Assembly: GCF_036077095.1 (NCBI RefSeq)
Contig: NZ_CP107960.1
Coordinates: forward strand, 4,712,001 to 4,776,000
Length of the DNA stretch: 64,000 bases
From: Streptomyces sp. NBC_00376
GTDB lineage: Bacteria > Actinomycetota > Actinomycetes > Streptomycetales > Streptomycetaceae
Direction of reading: 5' to 3'
The notes below the pieces were generated by a model. That model did not search any database. It was not told the DNA's origin and was given only the letters and a program-made list of their open reading frames with translations. A program made the translations under genes and the position numbers. Below, piece after piece: positions 35,194 through 43,749 of this stretch (the stretch's first letter is position 1; every line of letters begins with the position of its first letter).

Positions 35194-37953
35194 TCAGACG
35201 CCCGTGCGTTCCAACTGGCCGGAACCGGGGGCGTCGCCGGGGTCCACCCGGTCGAAGACCTCGTCGAGCTCCAGTCCGCTGCTGGCCGCCTCGGTCAGCA
35301 GATAGGCCTGTGCCTCGCCCACGTGGAAGTACATGCCGTGCAGCCGGATCGTGCCCTCGGCCAGTCGCCGAGCAACCGATTCGTGTGCCCGCAGATGGTC
35401 CAACTGCTGGACCACATTGGTGAGGCAGAGCTGCTCGAGCGCGTCGGTCGGCAGCCGTCCGGAGATCCGGGCCCAGGCGTGGTGCCGGGACGCCATCCGC
35501 TCCAGGCTCGGCAGCCCATGTCTCAGCCACCGCCACAGGGACGTGGCCGGAGTCTCCTGGTCCGGTTCGGCGCCCAGCAGTGCCTGCATCGCTCCGCAGC
35601 CGGAGTGCCCGCAGACGGTGATGGACTCCACCTTCAGCACGTCCACCGCGTACTCGATCGCCGCACCCACCGAGTGGTCCCCCGACTCGGCGTTCGGCAG
35701 GGGCACCAGATTGCCGATGTTCCGCACGGTGAACAGGTCGCCCGGGCCACTCGCCGTGATCATGCTGGTGACGAGGCGGGAGTCCGCGCAGGTGATGAAG
35801 AGCTGGGACGGGCGCTGCCCCTCGATGGCCAGCCGGGCCAGCTCGTCGCGCACCAGCGGAGCGGTGTTGCGCTGGAACGAACTCAGACCGTTGATCAGCC
35901 GGTTGCCCCCGGTCGGGCGGGGGGCTGCGGTGGCCGGCTCACGACCTGGGGCGTGGGTGTTGTCCGGGGCGCCGGGGGCCGTGTCGTGGGCGGTGCGGTG
36001 GTCGCCGGGGCTGATGTGGCCGGTAGTGACGGCATTGCTGATACTGCCGACATCGGCGGTATCGCTGACATTGCCGATGTCGTGGGCGCTGCCGGGGCGG
36101 GCGGCAGCGGACGGTTCGCCGGGGCCGTGGCCCGCTTCGGGCGCACGGCCGGGTTCGTCGTGGCAGTGATGGTTGCGCCACGGTGTCCAGGGGCGGCAGC
36201 AGGAGTGCTCCGCCGAGGCGGGCTCGGCGATCCGGCTGCCGGACCTGCCGGTGAACACGACCCTGCCGCCATGGGCGGTCTGGGCGGTGCTCCAGTCCTG
36301 GATCGCCTCGTACGCCGCATGGTCCATGAAGAAGCCGTCCAGCTCGACGACGGCATCCCCGCCCTGGGGCAGCTGGCCGAGCGTACGGCTGAGCCGGGGC
36401 ACCGCGAGGAATGTCAACTGGCCGCGCACGACGACCAGATGCTGTCCGCCCTGATCGGTGACCGTGATCCGGGTCCCGGCCAGCCGGTGCAGGGCGACCG
36501 CCACTGCCACCGCGATGCCGATCACCACGCCCTTCAGTACGCCGAAGACGACCACGCCGGTGATCGTCGCCCCGTACACCAGGAATTCGCGGTGCTTATG
36601 GACGTTGCGGATGTGGGCGAAACTCACCATCTGGATCCCGACCATCATCACCAGCGCGGCGAGCGCGGCCAGCGGGATCCACTCCAGCACGGTGACCAGC
36701 AGTCCGGTGGCGAGCAGCACCCAGACGCCGTGCAGCACGGTGGAGGCGCGTCCGGTCGCCCCGGCGCGTACGTTCGCCGAACTGCGCACCGCGCCACCGG
36801 ACACGGCCAGCCCTCCCACCAGCCCGGACAGCGTGTTGGCGATGCCCTGGGCGCGCAGCTCGCGGTCGAGATCGGCGCGTCTGGCGGGCAGGATGAGGGG
36901 CGCGGCCGGAGCAGACGTCGAAGGTGCGTGTGCGAGGGTCGTGGCCGGAGTGGACGTCGAAGGTGCGTGTCCGAGCGCGGGTGCGGGTGCCCCGGTTGAG
37001 GTTGCCGCCGGGGCGGGTGCCGACATCGCACCCGCACCGGGTCTGGCGGCCGTTCTCTCGGCGGTGCGGTCGGCCGACAGCTTGTCCACGGCCACCGCAG
37101 CGAGAAGTGATTCCAGGCTGGCCACCAGCATCACCGTGAAGACGGCGGTGGCCAGGGCGAGTACGGGGCCGTGCGGCATTTCGGGCAGGGCGTGCGAGCG
37201 CCAGGACGGCAGATCGACCCGGGCGATCCCGGGCGCGACGATCGCGGCCATCGCCGTAGCGGTCACCACCGCGGCGAGGGCGGCCGGAATCCGCCGTACG
37301 GCTCTGCCGACCCTGCCCGGAATCCGTGGCCAAAGGATCAGGATGGTGATGGTCAGTACGCCGATGAGCGGGGCGGCCGGGCTCACCCGGCCCAACTGAT
37401 CGGGGAGCGCGAGGGCGTTGGCGACGGCCGAACTCTGTGGCGAGCCGCCGAGCACGATGTGCAGCTGGGCGAGCGCGATGGCCACGCCGATCCCGGCGAG
37501 GGTGCCGTGGACGATGGCGGGGCTGACGGCGAGGGCGCTGCGCGCCGCTCGCAGCGAGCCGAGCAGGATCTGGAGCAGCCCGGCGCCGATGGTGATCGCG
37601 CAGGTGGTGCGCCAGCCGTAGATCTGGATCAACTCGGCTGTGACCACGGTCAGTCCGGCGGACGGGCCGCTGACCTGGAGCGGGGTGCCGCCGAGCAGCC
37701 CGGCGACGATGCCGCCGATCGCGGCGGAGATGAGGCCGGCTTCCAGCGGGGCGTCCATGGCGACGGCAAGGCCGAGCGACATGGGGACGGCGAGCAGGAA
37801 AACCGTGATCGATGCGGACAGATCGGCGCCCGCGATACGGAATCGACCACCGCGCGGTGGCGGCGGGCTGTGTGGTCGCTTGACTCCCGAGGCGCGTGAG
37901 GGACGCGAACTACGGGATGTGCGGTTGTGGCGAGTGGGGACGCAAGCAGACAT
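35194..37953 (-). CDS. SulP-STAS transporter fused to beta-carbonic anhydrase
   Basis: The 919-aa protein has three modules. Residues about 40-500 are a SulP anion transporter (ITVFLLAVPMSLGLAVAM, TPLQVSGPSAGLTVVTAEL, ANTLSGLVGGLAVSGGAVRSS), next a STAS domain (VVRGQLTFLAVPRL, VVELDGFFMDHAAYEAI), and residues about 690-919 a beta-carbonic anhydrase with zinc ligands Cys722 and Asp724 (CADSR), His783 and Cys786 (GHSGCG). Such fusions are taken to import bicarbonate or sulfate with local CO2/HCO3- conversion. An Ala/Pro/Ser insert with HAPSTS repeats interrupts the SulP part, and a disordered linker precedes the anhydrase. GGAGGAG precedes the ATG. Confidence 0.93.
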   Translation of the reverse strand: MSACVPTRHNRTSRSSRPSRASGVKRPHSPPPPRGGRFRIAGADLSASITVFLLAVPMSLGLAVAMDAPLEAGLISAAIGGIVAGLLGGTPLQVSGPSAGLTVVTAELIQIYGWRTTCAITIGAGLLQILLGSLRAARSALAVSPAIVHGTLAGIGVAIALAQLHIVLGGSPQSSAVANALALPDQLGRVSPAAPLIGVLTITILILWPRIPGRVGRAVRRIPAALAAVVTATAMAAIVAPGIARVDLPSWRSHALPEMPHGPVLALATAVFTVMLVASLESLLAAVAVDKLSADRTAERTAARPGAGAMSAPAPAATSTGAPAPALGHAPSTSTPATTLAHAPSTSAPAAPLILPARRADLDRELRAQGIANTLSGLVGGLAVSGGAVRSSANVRAGATGRASTVLHGVWVLLATGLLVTVLEWIPLAALAALVMMVGIQMVSFAHIRNVHKHREFLVYGATITGVVVFGVLKGVVIGIAVAVAVALHRLAGTRITVTDQGGQHLVVVRGQLTFLAVPRLSRTLGQLPQGGDAVVELDGFFMDHAAYEAIQDWSTAQTAHGGRVVFTGRSGSRIAEPASAEHSCCRPWTPWRNHHCHDEPGRAPEAGHGPGEPSAAARPGSAHDIGNVSDTADVGSISNAVTTGHISPGDHRTAHDTAPGAPDNTHAPGREPATAAPRPTGGNRLINGLSSFQRNTAPLVRDELARLAIEGQRPSQLFITCADSRLVTSMITASGPGDLFTVRNIGNLVPLPNAESGDHSVGAAIEYAVDVLKVESITVCGHSGCGAMQALLGAEPDQETPATSLWRWLRHGLPSLERMASRHHAWARISGRLPTDALEQLCLTNVVQQLDHLRAHESVARRLAEGTIRLHGMYFHVGEAQAYLLTEAASSGLELDEVFDRVDPGDAPGSGQLERTGV

Positions 37954-38035
37954 GTTCCCGTCTCCTCCGGGCAGCGCGGTCGCGGAATGTAGGGACGCGG
38001 CCATGGGTCACGGCGTGCAGCGGCGGAATTTCTCA

Positions 38036-38082
38036 ACTCTCAGTAAACAGATCGTAATGGAGAGTAAAGATCTGTGTCCACA
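38036..38082. promoter_or_regulatory. Interlocking inverted repeats in divergent promoter
   Basis: ACTCTC/GAGAGT (38036-38041/38060-38065) and ACAGATC/GATCTGT (38047-38053/38069-38075) overlap, and GTGTCCACA (38074-38082), one base from a Streptomyces DnaA box, follows. They lie in the AT-richer gap between the transporter-anhydrase and the lipoprotein deacetylase. Confidence 0.4.
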
Positions 38083-38237
38083 CTTGTGATCGAATGGGCA
38101 AGTCGATCACCCAATCAAGTGAATAAGCATCTTTTCATTCGGTATGTCCTGTTGGTCTCGACCGGCCGCGTGCGAACTTGACCGCGCCGTGTCGGCATTT
38201 CGACGCGAATAACCCGCAAGGAAGAGGTGGGCGGACG

Positions 38238-39665
38238 ATGGCTGCCACGACGAGAGTCGTTTCGCGGAGGGCCGCCACGGAGAGGGCGGCCGCCGGGCGG
38301 GTTGCCCTGGGCGTCGTGGCCGTCGCGCTGACTGCGGGAGTGGCCGGGTGCTCCGGCGGCTCCGGCGACGACACCGGAGCTGCCGGCCCAGGGGCGGCGG
38401 AGAAGGCCCCCGAAGCGGAGAAGGCCCCTGAGGCGAAGAGGGCCCCTGAGGTGAAGACGGCTCCCGAGACGAAGAAGGAGGCCCCTGAAGCCCCGGCCGC
38501 GCCCAACAGCGTTTTCCGGCTCATCGGCGACGGGTCCACCGCGTTCACCGGCAGCCAGCCGAAGCAGCCTGTGGCCAAGCGCCTGGCGCCTGGTCAGAAG
38601 CCGCCGCAGTTCGTGGTGTTCTCGTGGGACGGCGCAGGCGAGGACAGCCAGAAGCTCTTCTCCTACTTCCGTGAGGTCGGCAGGAAGTACCACGCGAACA
38701 TGACGTACTTCCTCAGCGGCGTGTACATGCTGCCGGAGGACAAGCGGGAGCTCTACGACCCACCGAAGCACAACGCCGGCAGCTCCGACATCGGCTTCAA
38801 CGACACCGAGGGAATCCGGAACACCATCACCCAGGTGGGCGGGGCCTGGGAGGACGGTAATGAGATCGGCACCCACTTCAACGGGCACTTCTGCGGTCCC
38901 GAGGGCGGCGTCGGGACCTGGTCCGTCGATCAGTGGAAGAGCGAGATCAGCCAGGCCAAGTCCTTCGTGAAGAGCTGGAAGACCAACGACCCGGGCCTCG
39001 AAGCGGAGAAGCCGCTTCCCTTCGACTACGACAAGGAGCTCATCGGCGGCCGCACCCCCTGCTTGGAAGGGCAGAAGAACATGGTGGCGGCAGCAAGGAC
39101 GATGGGCTTCCGCTACGACTCCAGCGGGGTCAACAACCAGGTCTGGCCGAAGAAGAAGGACGGCGTCTGGGACCTCTCGCTGCAGCTCGTCCCCGTGCCG
39201 GGCCGCAAGTTCGAGACCCTGTCGATGGACTACAACTTCATGGTCAACCAGTCCGGCGCGGAGACGCAGGGCGACCCGGGCATGCACGAGTACTGGGGCA
39301 ACCAGATGCGTGACGGCCTGCTCCAGGCCTTCGACCGCTCGTACGACGGGAACCGCGCCCCGCTGATCATCGGTAACCACTTCGAGTCCTGGAACGGCGG
39401 CACCTACATGCGCGCAGTCGAGGACACCATCGCGTCGGTCTGCACCAAGGAAGGCGTCCGCTGCGTCTCCTTCCGGCAACTGGCCGACTGGCTGGACGCG
39501 CAGGACCCGGCGACGCTGGCGAAGCTCGGCAGGCTCGATGTCGGCCAGGCGCCCGAGGAGGGATGGTCCGCGTTCCTCGACGGAACCGGGACTTCCGAAG
39601 CCGGCCGGGCAGCGGGCGCCGACAAGGCTCACGCGGGGCCGGGCGAGGACGAGAACAGCCGCTGA
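38238..39665 (+). CDS. Lipoprotein with polysaccharide deacetylase (NodB)-like domain
   Basis: The 475-aa precursor has a lipobox (ALTAGVAGC), then a Lys/Glu/Ala/Pro repeat spacer (EKAPEAEKAPEAKRAPE) and a NodB-like domain. FVVFSWDGAGEDS supplies the first acidic motif (normally a D-D pair; here WDGAGED), and EIGTHFNGHF supplies the HxxxH zinc motif. It should sit on the outer face of the membrane and deacetylate a cell-wall or capsular glycan, unless the altered first motif has abolished activity. The upstream in-frame extension to 38178 lacks a signal peptide, so the ATG is preferred. It is divergent from the anhydrase fusion. Confidence 0.82.
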   Translation: MAATTRVVSRRAATERAAAGRVALGVVAVALTAGVAGCSGGSGDDTGAAGPGAAEKAPEAEKAPEAKRAPEVKTAPETKKEAPEAPAAPNSVFRLIGDGSTAFTGSQPKQPVAKRLAPGQKPPQFVVFSWDGAGEDSQKLFSYFREVGRKYHANMTYFLSGVYMLPEDKRELYDPPKHNAGSSDIGFNDTEGIRNTITQVGGAWEDGNEIGTHFNGHFCGPEGGVGTWSVDQWKSEISQAKSFVKSWKTNDPGLEAEKPLPFDYDKELIGGRTPCLEGQKNMVAAARTMGFRYDSSGVNNQVWPKKKDGVWDLSLQLVPVPGRKFETLSMDYNFMVNQSGAETQGDPGMHEYWGNQMRDGLLQAFDRSYDGNRAPLIIGNHFESWNGGTYMRAVEDTIASVCTKEGVRCVSFRQLADWLDAQDPATLAKLGRLDVGQAPEEGWSAFLDGTGTSEAGRAAGADKAHAGPGEDENSR

Positions 39666-39689
39666 GCCGCGCGGCCGGCCGTGGCCGAC

Positions 39690-39787
39690 GCGTCGTGCGC
39701 CGGACCGGCCGGATGGCGGGGCTGTGCGTCGAGCGCCGGATCGGCCGGACGGCGGGGCTGTGCGTCGAGCGCCGGACGGGCCGGAGA
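39690..39787. repeat. 36-bp tandem repeat, about 2.7 copies
   Basis: Units start at 39690, 39726 and 39762 and read GCGTCG(A/T)GCGCCGGA followed by CGGCCGGA and GGCGGGGCTGT, with a few substitutions. The third unit is partial. They fill the gap between the convergent deacetylase and ATPase genes. The period is a multiple of three but no gene covers it convincingly. Confidence 0.88.
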
Positions 39788-39865
39788 TCCGATCCTGCCC
39801 GGCGCTCTGTCGAGATGACGGCTTCCTCCGGGAGGGGCGAACCCGTCCGGCGGGGCGCCGAGGAT

Positions 39866-40861
39866 TCAGGCGGGTTGAGCGGCGCCGTCCTGGGCGTACC
39901 GCTCATCGAGAACGAAGGCGGGATCGACCTGGGCGGCCAGATCGGCGCCCGTCTTCTCGTTGCCCCAGCTCTCCGCGTTCTTCAGATGGAAATGGACCAT
40001 CTGACGCGTGTAGCGCCCCCAGTCCCGCTGCTCGTACGAGTCCTCGGCGGCGTTCTGCAGCGCCTGCAGAGCCATCCGGTTGTCTGCCTCCAGCAGCTCG
40101 AAGCGAGCGGGGCGGCCCTTCTCCATCGCCCGTACCCAGTCGGAGTGCCCGACGCTGACCAGCAGATCGTCCCCCACCTCGGCGCGCAGGAACTCAAGAT
40201 CGTCCTCGCCCTGCACCTTGTTGCCGATGACCTTCAGAGAGACCCCGAAGTCCCGCGCGTACTCCTTGTACTGGCGGTAGACCGAGACGCCCTTACGGGT
40301 CGGCTCCGCGACCAGGAACGTCATGTCGAAACGGGTGAACATCCCGGAGGCGAAGGAGTCCGACCCCGCTGTCATGTCAACGACGACATAGTCGTCGGGG
40401 CCGTCGACGAGATGGTTCAGGCAGAGTTCGACCGCGCCGACCTTGGAGTGGTAGCAGGCCACGCCCAGATCCGACTCGGTGAACGGCCCGGTGGCCATCA
40501 GCCGGATCTCCCCGTCATCCAGCCGGACCGTACGCGCGCATGCGTCATAGATCGGGTTGTCCTCGCGGACCCGCAGCAGTCGTGAGCCCTCGCCGGGCGG
40601 AGTCGTCTTGATCATCGTCTCGCCGGAGGTGATGCGGGGGTTGCTGCCGCGCAGATACTCCTTGATCAGAGGTAGGTGCGCCCCCATGGCGGGCAGCGCT
40701 GCGGCCTCCTGGTCGTCGAGGCCGAGCGCGGCCCCGAGGTGCTGGTTGATGTCGGCGTCCACCGCGACGACATGGGCTTCATTGGCGGCGAGGTGGCGGA
40801 TGAAGAGCGAGGACAGCGTCGTCTTGCCGCTGCCGCCCTTCCCTACGAAAGCGATCTTCAT
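39866..40861 (-). CDS. MinD/CooC-like P-loop ATPase
   Basis: The 331-aa product starts MKIAFVGKGGSGKTTLSSLF with a deviant Walker A of the ParA/MinD type, then VAVDADINQHLGAALGL, DDYVVVDMTAGSDSFASG and FLVAEPTRKGVSVYRQYKEY. Overall layout is closest to CooC-like nickel-insertion ATPases, but no CxC metal motif is visible, so the client is unknown. TACCCT lies 8 nt before the ATG; a GTG two codons upstream is an alternative. It is divergent from the Fic-like gene with 102 bp between starts. Confidence 0.8.
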   Translation of the reverse strand: MKIAFVGKGGSGKTTLSSLFIRHLAANEAHVVAVDADINQHLGAALGLDDQEAAALPAMGAHLPLIKEYLRGSNPRITSGETMIKTTPPGEGSRLLRVREDNPIYDACARTVRLDDGEIRLMATGPFTESDLGVACYHSKVGAVELCLNHLVDGPDDYVVVDMTAGSDSFASGMFTRFDMTFLVAEPTRKGVSVYRQYKEYARDFGVSLKVIGNKVQGEDDLEFLRAEVGDDLLVSVGHSDWVRAMEKGRPARFELLEADNRMALQALQNAAEDSYEQRDWGRYTRQMVHFHLKNAESWGNEKTGADLAAQVDPAFVLDERYAQDGAAQPA

Positions 40862-40963
40862 GTTCACCTAGGGTAGCTGTGCAATCGCGTTCTGTTGTCA
40901 CACTTCGTGAAGAAGGCCACTCCCGGGCGGTATCGGCACGGTGGACGCGTAGCCTCGCTACTT

Positions 40964-41788
40964 ATGAGTACGCCTGCCCCTGATCCGCTCGCCGCCCTGG
41001 GCACCCTGCCGGGGGTCGCCGACGCGGTGGACTCCGTACGCAAGGCCGTCGACCGGGTCTACGGTCACCGCGTCATGCGGCGCCGCAGCAATGAGGTCAC
41101 TGCGGAAGCGGCGCTGCGTGGTGCCCGTGGTTCGGCGGCGCTGTCGGGCGCCGACTGGAACCTGGAGGAGGTGCGCCGGCGTACCGACTTCAGTGGTGAC
41201 GGCGAGGCGCACGTGATCGGGGCGGCCCTGCGGCTGACCGCCGAAGCGGGCCAACTGCTCTCCATCTGGAGGCAGTCACCGCTGCGGGTGCTGGCGCGGC
41301 TGCACCTGGTCGCAGCCGGCGGAGCGGTACCCGACGATGCCGTCGGCCGGCCGAGGCTGGCGGGCGAGCCCGTGGACGAGCCGCTGGTCGAGGCGCCGTT
41401 GCCGGATGCCGACGAGGTGGCCGGGCGGCTGGAGGGGCTCTCCGGGCTGATTCTTTCCGGCACTTCGGCGCCCGCGCTTGTCACGGCGGCGGTAGTGCAC
41501 GGTGAACTGCTGGCCCTGCGTCCCTTCGGTTCGTACAACGGTCTCGTCGCGCGGACCGCAGAGCGGATCGTGCTGATCGGAAGCGGGCTCGACCCCAAAT
41601 CGATCTGCCCCGCAGAGGTGGGTCACGCCGAGCAGGGGCGGGCGGCGTACGTCGCGGCGTTCGAGGGCTATCTGTCGGGGACGCCGGAGGGCATGGCGGC
41701 CTGGATCGCGCATTGCGGACGCTCCGTGGAACTGGGCGTCAGGGAGTCGACGGCGGTGTGCGAGGCGCTCCAGCGCGGGGCCGCGTAG
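40964..41788 (+). CDS. Fic-like protein with degenerate catalytic motif
   Basis: The 274-aa product has an N-terminal region like Fic_N (GSAALSGADWNLEEVR) and, at residues 185-197, LRPFGSYNGLVAR in the place of the Fic motif HPFx(D/E)GNGRxxR. The catalytic His and the GNG loop are lost but Pro-Phe, Asn-Gly and the final Arg remain. AMP transfer by the standard chemistry is therefore unlikely; nucleotide binding or another transfer is possible. TAGCCT ends 8 nt before the ATG, suggesting a leaderless mRNA. Tandem repeats follow the stop. Confidence 0.65.
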   Translation: MSTPAPDPLAALGTLPGVADAVDSVRKAVDRVYGHRVMRRRSNEVTAEAALRGARGSAALSGADWNLEEVRRRTDFSGDGEAHVIGAALRLTAEAGQLLSIWRQSPLRVLARLHLVAAGGAVPDDAVGRPRLAGEPVDEPLVEAPLPDADEVAGRLEGLSGLILSGTSAPALVTAAVVHGELLALRPFGSYNGLVARTAERIVLIGSGLDPKSICPAEVGHAEQGRAAYVAAFEGYLSGTPEGMAAWIAHCGRSVELGVRESTAVCEALQRGAA

Positions 41789-41795
41789 AGGTCCC

Positions 41796-41848
41796 GCAAG
41801 AAGTCGCGTGGAAGCTGCGCAAGAAGTCGCGTGCAAGTCGCGTGGAAA
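41796..41848 (+). repeat. Short direct repeats after the Fic-like gene
   Basis: GCAAGAAGTCGCGTG occurs at 41796-41810 and 41819-41833, and AAGTCGCGTGGAA recurs at 41835-41847. The spacing is 23 then about 15 bp. Confidence 0.8.
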
Positions 41849-42411
41849 TCGCGCAATGGGGAAACGGCTGGATTTCGGCCCGAGGCTGCGAGCCCGTCGG
41901 GTGCCGGTTTCGCGGTGTGCGTCGCGATAAAACCACCGAGGTAACTTCATCGCGGTAACTCGCGAATTGTCTTCGCCATGTCGACTTGTCGAGTCGACTT
42001 CACCGCCTGGCAAAAGGGTTGCGGCGGTACCGTCCTCGGTACCGCCGCTGGCATGTCTACCCAGTTACCATGCGTCCTCGATATATGCCCATCAGGTCGG
42101 GATGCTTTGCCCGTTCCCTGGTGCGGCTGGCCCGTAATCGACGGGTCGACGTCGCGTGGGTGCTCGGTTTTCATGCTCGGTCCGTGGGGCCGTCTCTGCG
42201 TTACAGGTAATCCTCTCGGATGTCCTTGGTCTCGCGGGCCGTTGAGTCATTTGTACTCCAGAGCCGGGGTGAGCGGTAGTGCTGGCCCCACTTCTTTACT
42301 TTTAGGTTCAATTACGGGCGAGTTGGATATTTCGCGCCGGCCGCCGAGTCGGCACGCCGGGCTGTCGCTCAGGGGTCGCGCCGGGTCTTCGCTCAGGGGT
42401 GCGTCAGTGCG
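41849..42411. other. 560-bp non-coding, AT-richer region with hairpins
   Basis: No credible gene was found. It contains GTCGACT/AGTCGAC (41980-41986/41992-41998), a strong hairpin GCGGCGGTACC/GGTACCGCCGC (42021-42031/42038-42048), and an AT-rich patch around 42285-42340. Base composition is below the neighbouring genes, which fits either a decayed insert or an unrecognised RNA. Confidence 0.5.
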
Positions 42412-43248
42412 TCAGGCGGAGGCCGCGGCGCGGCGACGCGAGGAGTACCAGACCAGTCCCGCCGTGACGGCGGCCGCGCCCACCGCTGCCGCCGCGACCA
42501 ATGCCGGACGTGGCGGCAGTGAGAACGCGGGCAGTCGCTGCTTGAGCCGGACCGGCCGGTCGAAGACGAGAATCGGCCACTCGCGGAGGGTCGCCTCACG
42601 CCGCAGCGCGCGATCCGGATTGACCGCGTGCGGATGGCCGACCGACTCCAGCATCGGTACATCCGTGGCGGAGTCGCTGTACGCGTAGCAGCGTGAGAGG
42701 TCGTACCCCTCCGATACCGAGAGGGCCCTGATCGCCTCGGCCTTCGTCGGCCCGTAGGCGTAGTACTCGACTTCGCCGGTGAAACAGCCGTCGTCACCGA
42801 CGACCATTCGGGTGGCGACGACCCGGTCGGCGCCGAGCAGCTCGCCGATCGGTTCGACGACCTCGGCGCCCGAGGTCGAAACGATCACCACATCGCGTCC
42901 GGCGGTGTGATGCTCCTCGATGAGCGTCGCCGCTTCGTCGTAGATGATGGGGTCGATCAGCTGGTGCAGGGTCTCGGCGACGATTTCCTTCACTTGCTGG
43001 ACGTTCCAGCCCTTGCAGAGTGCGGAGAGATATTCCCGCATCCGCTCCATCTGGTCGTGATCTGCACCCCCGGCAAGGAACACGAACTGTGCGTACGCAG
43101 TGCGCAGTACGGCGCGGCGGTTGATCAGTCCGCCTTGGTAGAAGGACTTGCTGAAGGTCAGCGTCGAAGACTTCGCAATGACCGTCTTGTCCAGGTCAAA
43201 GAAGGCGGCTGTGCGCGGCAAGAAGCGGTTTTCCACAAGGCAGAGCAT
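42412..43248 (-). CDS. HAD-superfamily IB phosphatase with C-terminal membrane anchor
   Basis: The 278-aa product has motif I AFFDLDKTVIAKSS (nucleophile Asp18), motif II VIVSTSGAEV, and motif III YAYSDSATDVPMLESVG, matching the HAD-IB (SerB-like) group. An all-alpha cap spans residues 30-110. The last 35 residues form a membrane helix (ALVAAAAVGAAAVTAGLVWY) with a basic stop-transfer, so it acts at the inner membrane. A GTG four codons in (VENRFLP) is an alternative start. The mycobacterial orthologue Rv3661 also sits beside ssd. Confidence 0.9.
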   Translation of the reverse strand: MLCLVENRFLPRTAAFFDLDKTVIAKSSTLTFSKSFYQGGLINRRAVLRTAYAQFVFLAGGADHDQMERMREYLSALCKGWNVQQVKEIVAETLHQLIDPIIYDEAATLIEEHHTAGRDVVIVSTSGAEVVEPIGELLGADRVVATRMVVGDDGCFTGEVEYYAYGPTKAEAIRALSVSEGYDLSRCYAYSDSATDVPMLESVGHPHAVNPDRALRREATLREWPILVFDRPVRLKQRLPAFSLPPRPALVAAAAVGAAAVTAGLVWYSSRRRAAASA

Positions 43249-43384
43249 AGGGGGACATCATTCGGCGTAAACTCCGGTGCGTGGGTTTGCCTGAGAAGGC
43301 TCTCGGGTACACCATGGAAGTCACGGATCGTTCGCGACCGTGCTAACCCGGTCCGGCTCCTCCCCCCCCCGAGTCGGCCGTGGG

Positions 43385-43419
43385 GACGACCCCCGCTCTC
43401 CCCCCCGGCGGGGGTCGTC
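43385..43419. other. Strong hairpin between divergent HAD and ssd genes
   Basis: GACGACCCCCGC pairs with GCGGGGGTCGTC around a C-rich loop. It lies 137 bp upstream of the HAD gene and 365 bp upstream of ssd, where a terminator is not expected, so it may be an isolated RNA or operator element. Confidence 0.5.
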
Positions 43420-43574
43420 GCATGTCCGGACGCGTTTCTGGCGTTCGGAATCAAGCATTCCGCCCCCGTTTCGGTCGTTGCGGCCCGCTTCTCGGGCTGC
43501 CCTCACCACCATGACTCGTAACGGTGCGTAGCGGAAGGGCTGCACTCCGGAAGTCGCCGGTATGGGCGACGGAG

Positions 43575-43679
43575 ATATTCACAACGGTGGAGTTGTCCAC
43601 AGTTTTCGAGCAAGATCCACACGATTTTCCGAAGCGCTGCACGGTGATTCCAGCCGCGAAGTCCGCGGGTTGTGGAATC
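43575..43679. promoter_or_regulatory. DnaA-box-like repeats upstream of the Tad operon
   Basis: TTGTCCACA (43593-43601) is a perfect Streptomyces DnaA box. Flanking 9-mers ATATTCACA (43575-43583) and AGATCCACA (43613-43621) share its CACA end at 18-20 bp spacing, and GATTCCACA lies on the minus strand at 43671-43679. TTTTCCACA (43229-43237) is a further near-match in the HAD gene start. Confidence 0.45.
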
Positions 43680-43749
43680 GCCGATCCCGGAACGCTCCGA
43701 GATCACCGCGAACCGCGATGAAGGTGCAGTGAGAAGGGGGGCGGAGATC

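Noticed and set aside
39690..39787. CRISPR array from the three spaced 36-bp units
   Set aside because: The units are contiguous tandem copies with no unique spacers and no cas genes nearby.
41978..42688. 236-codon plus-strand frame over the AT-richer gap and HAD gene
   Set aside because: It crosses hairpins, overlaps most of the HAD gene antisense and has no ribosome binding site or family.
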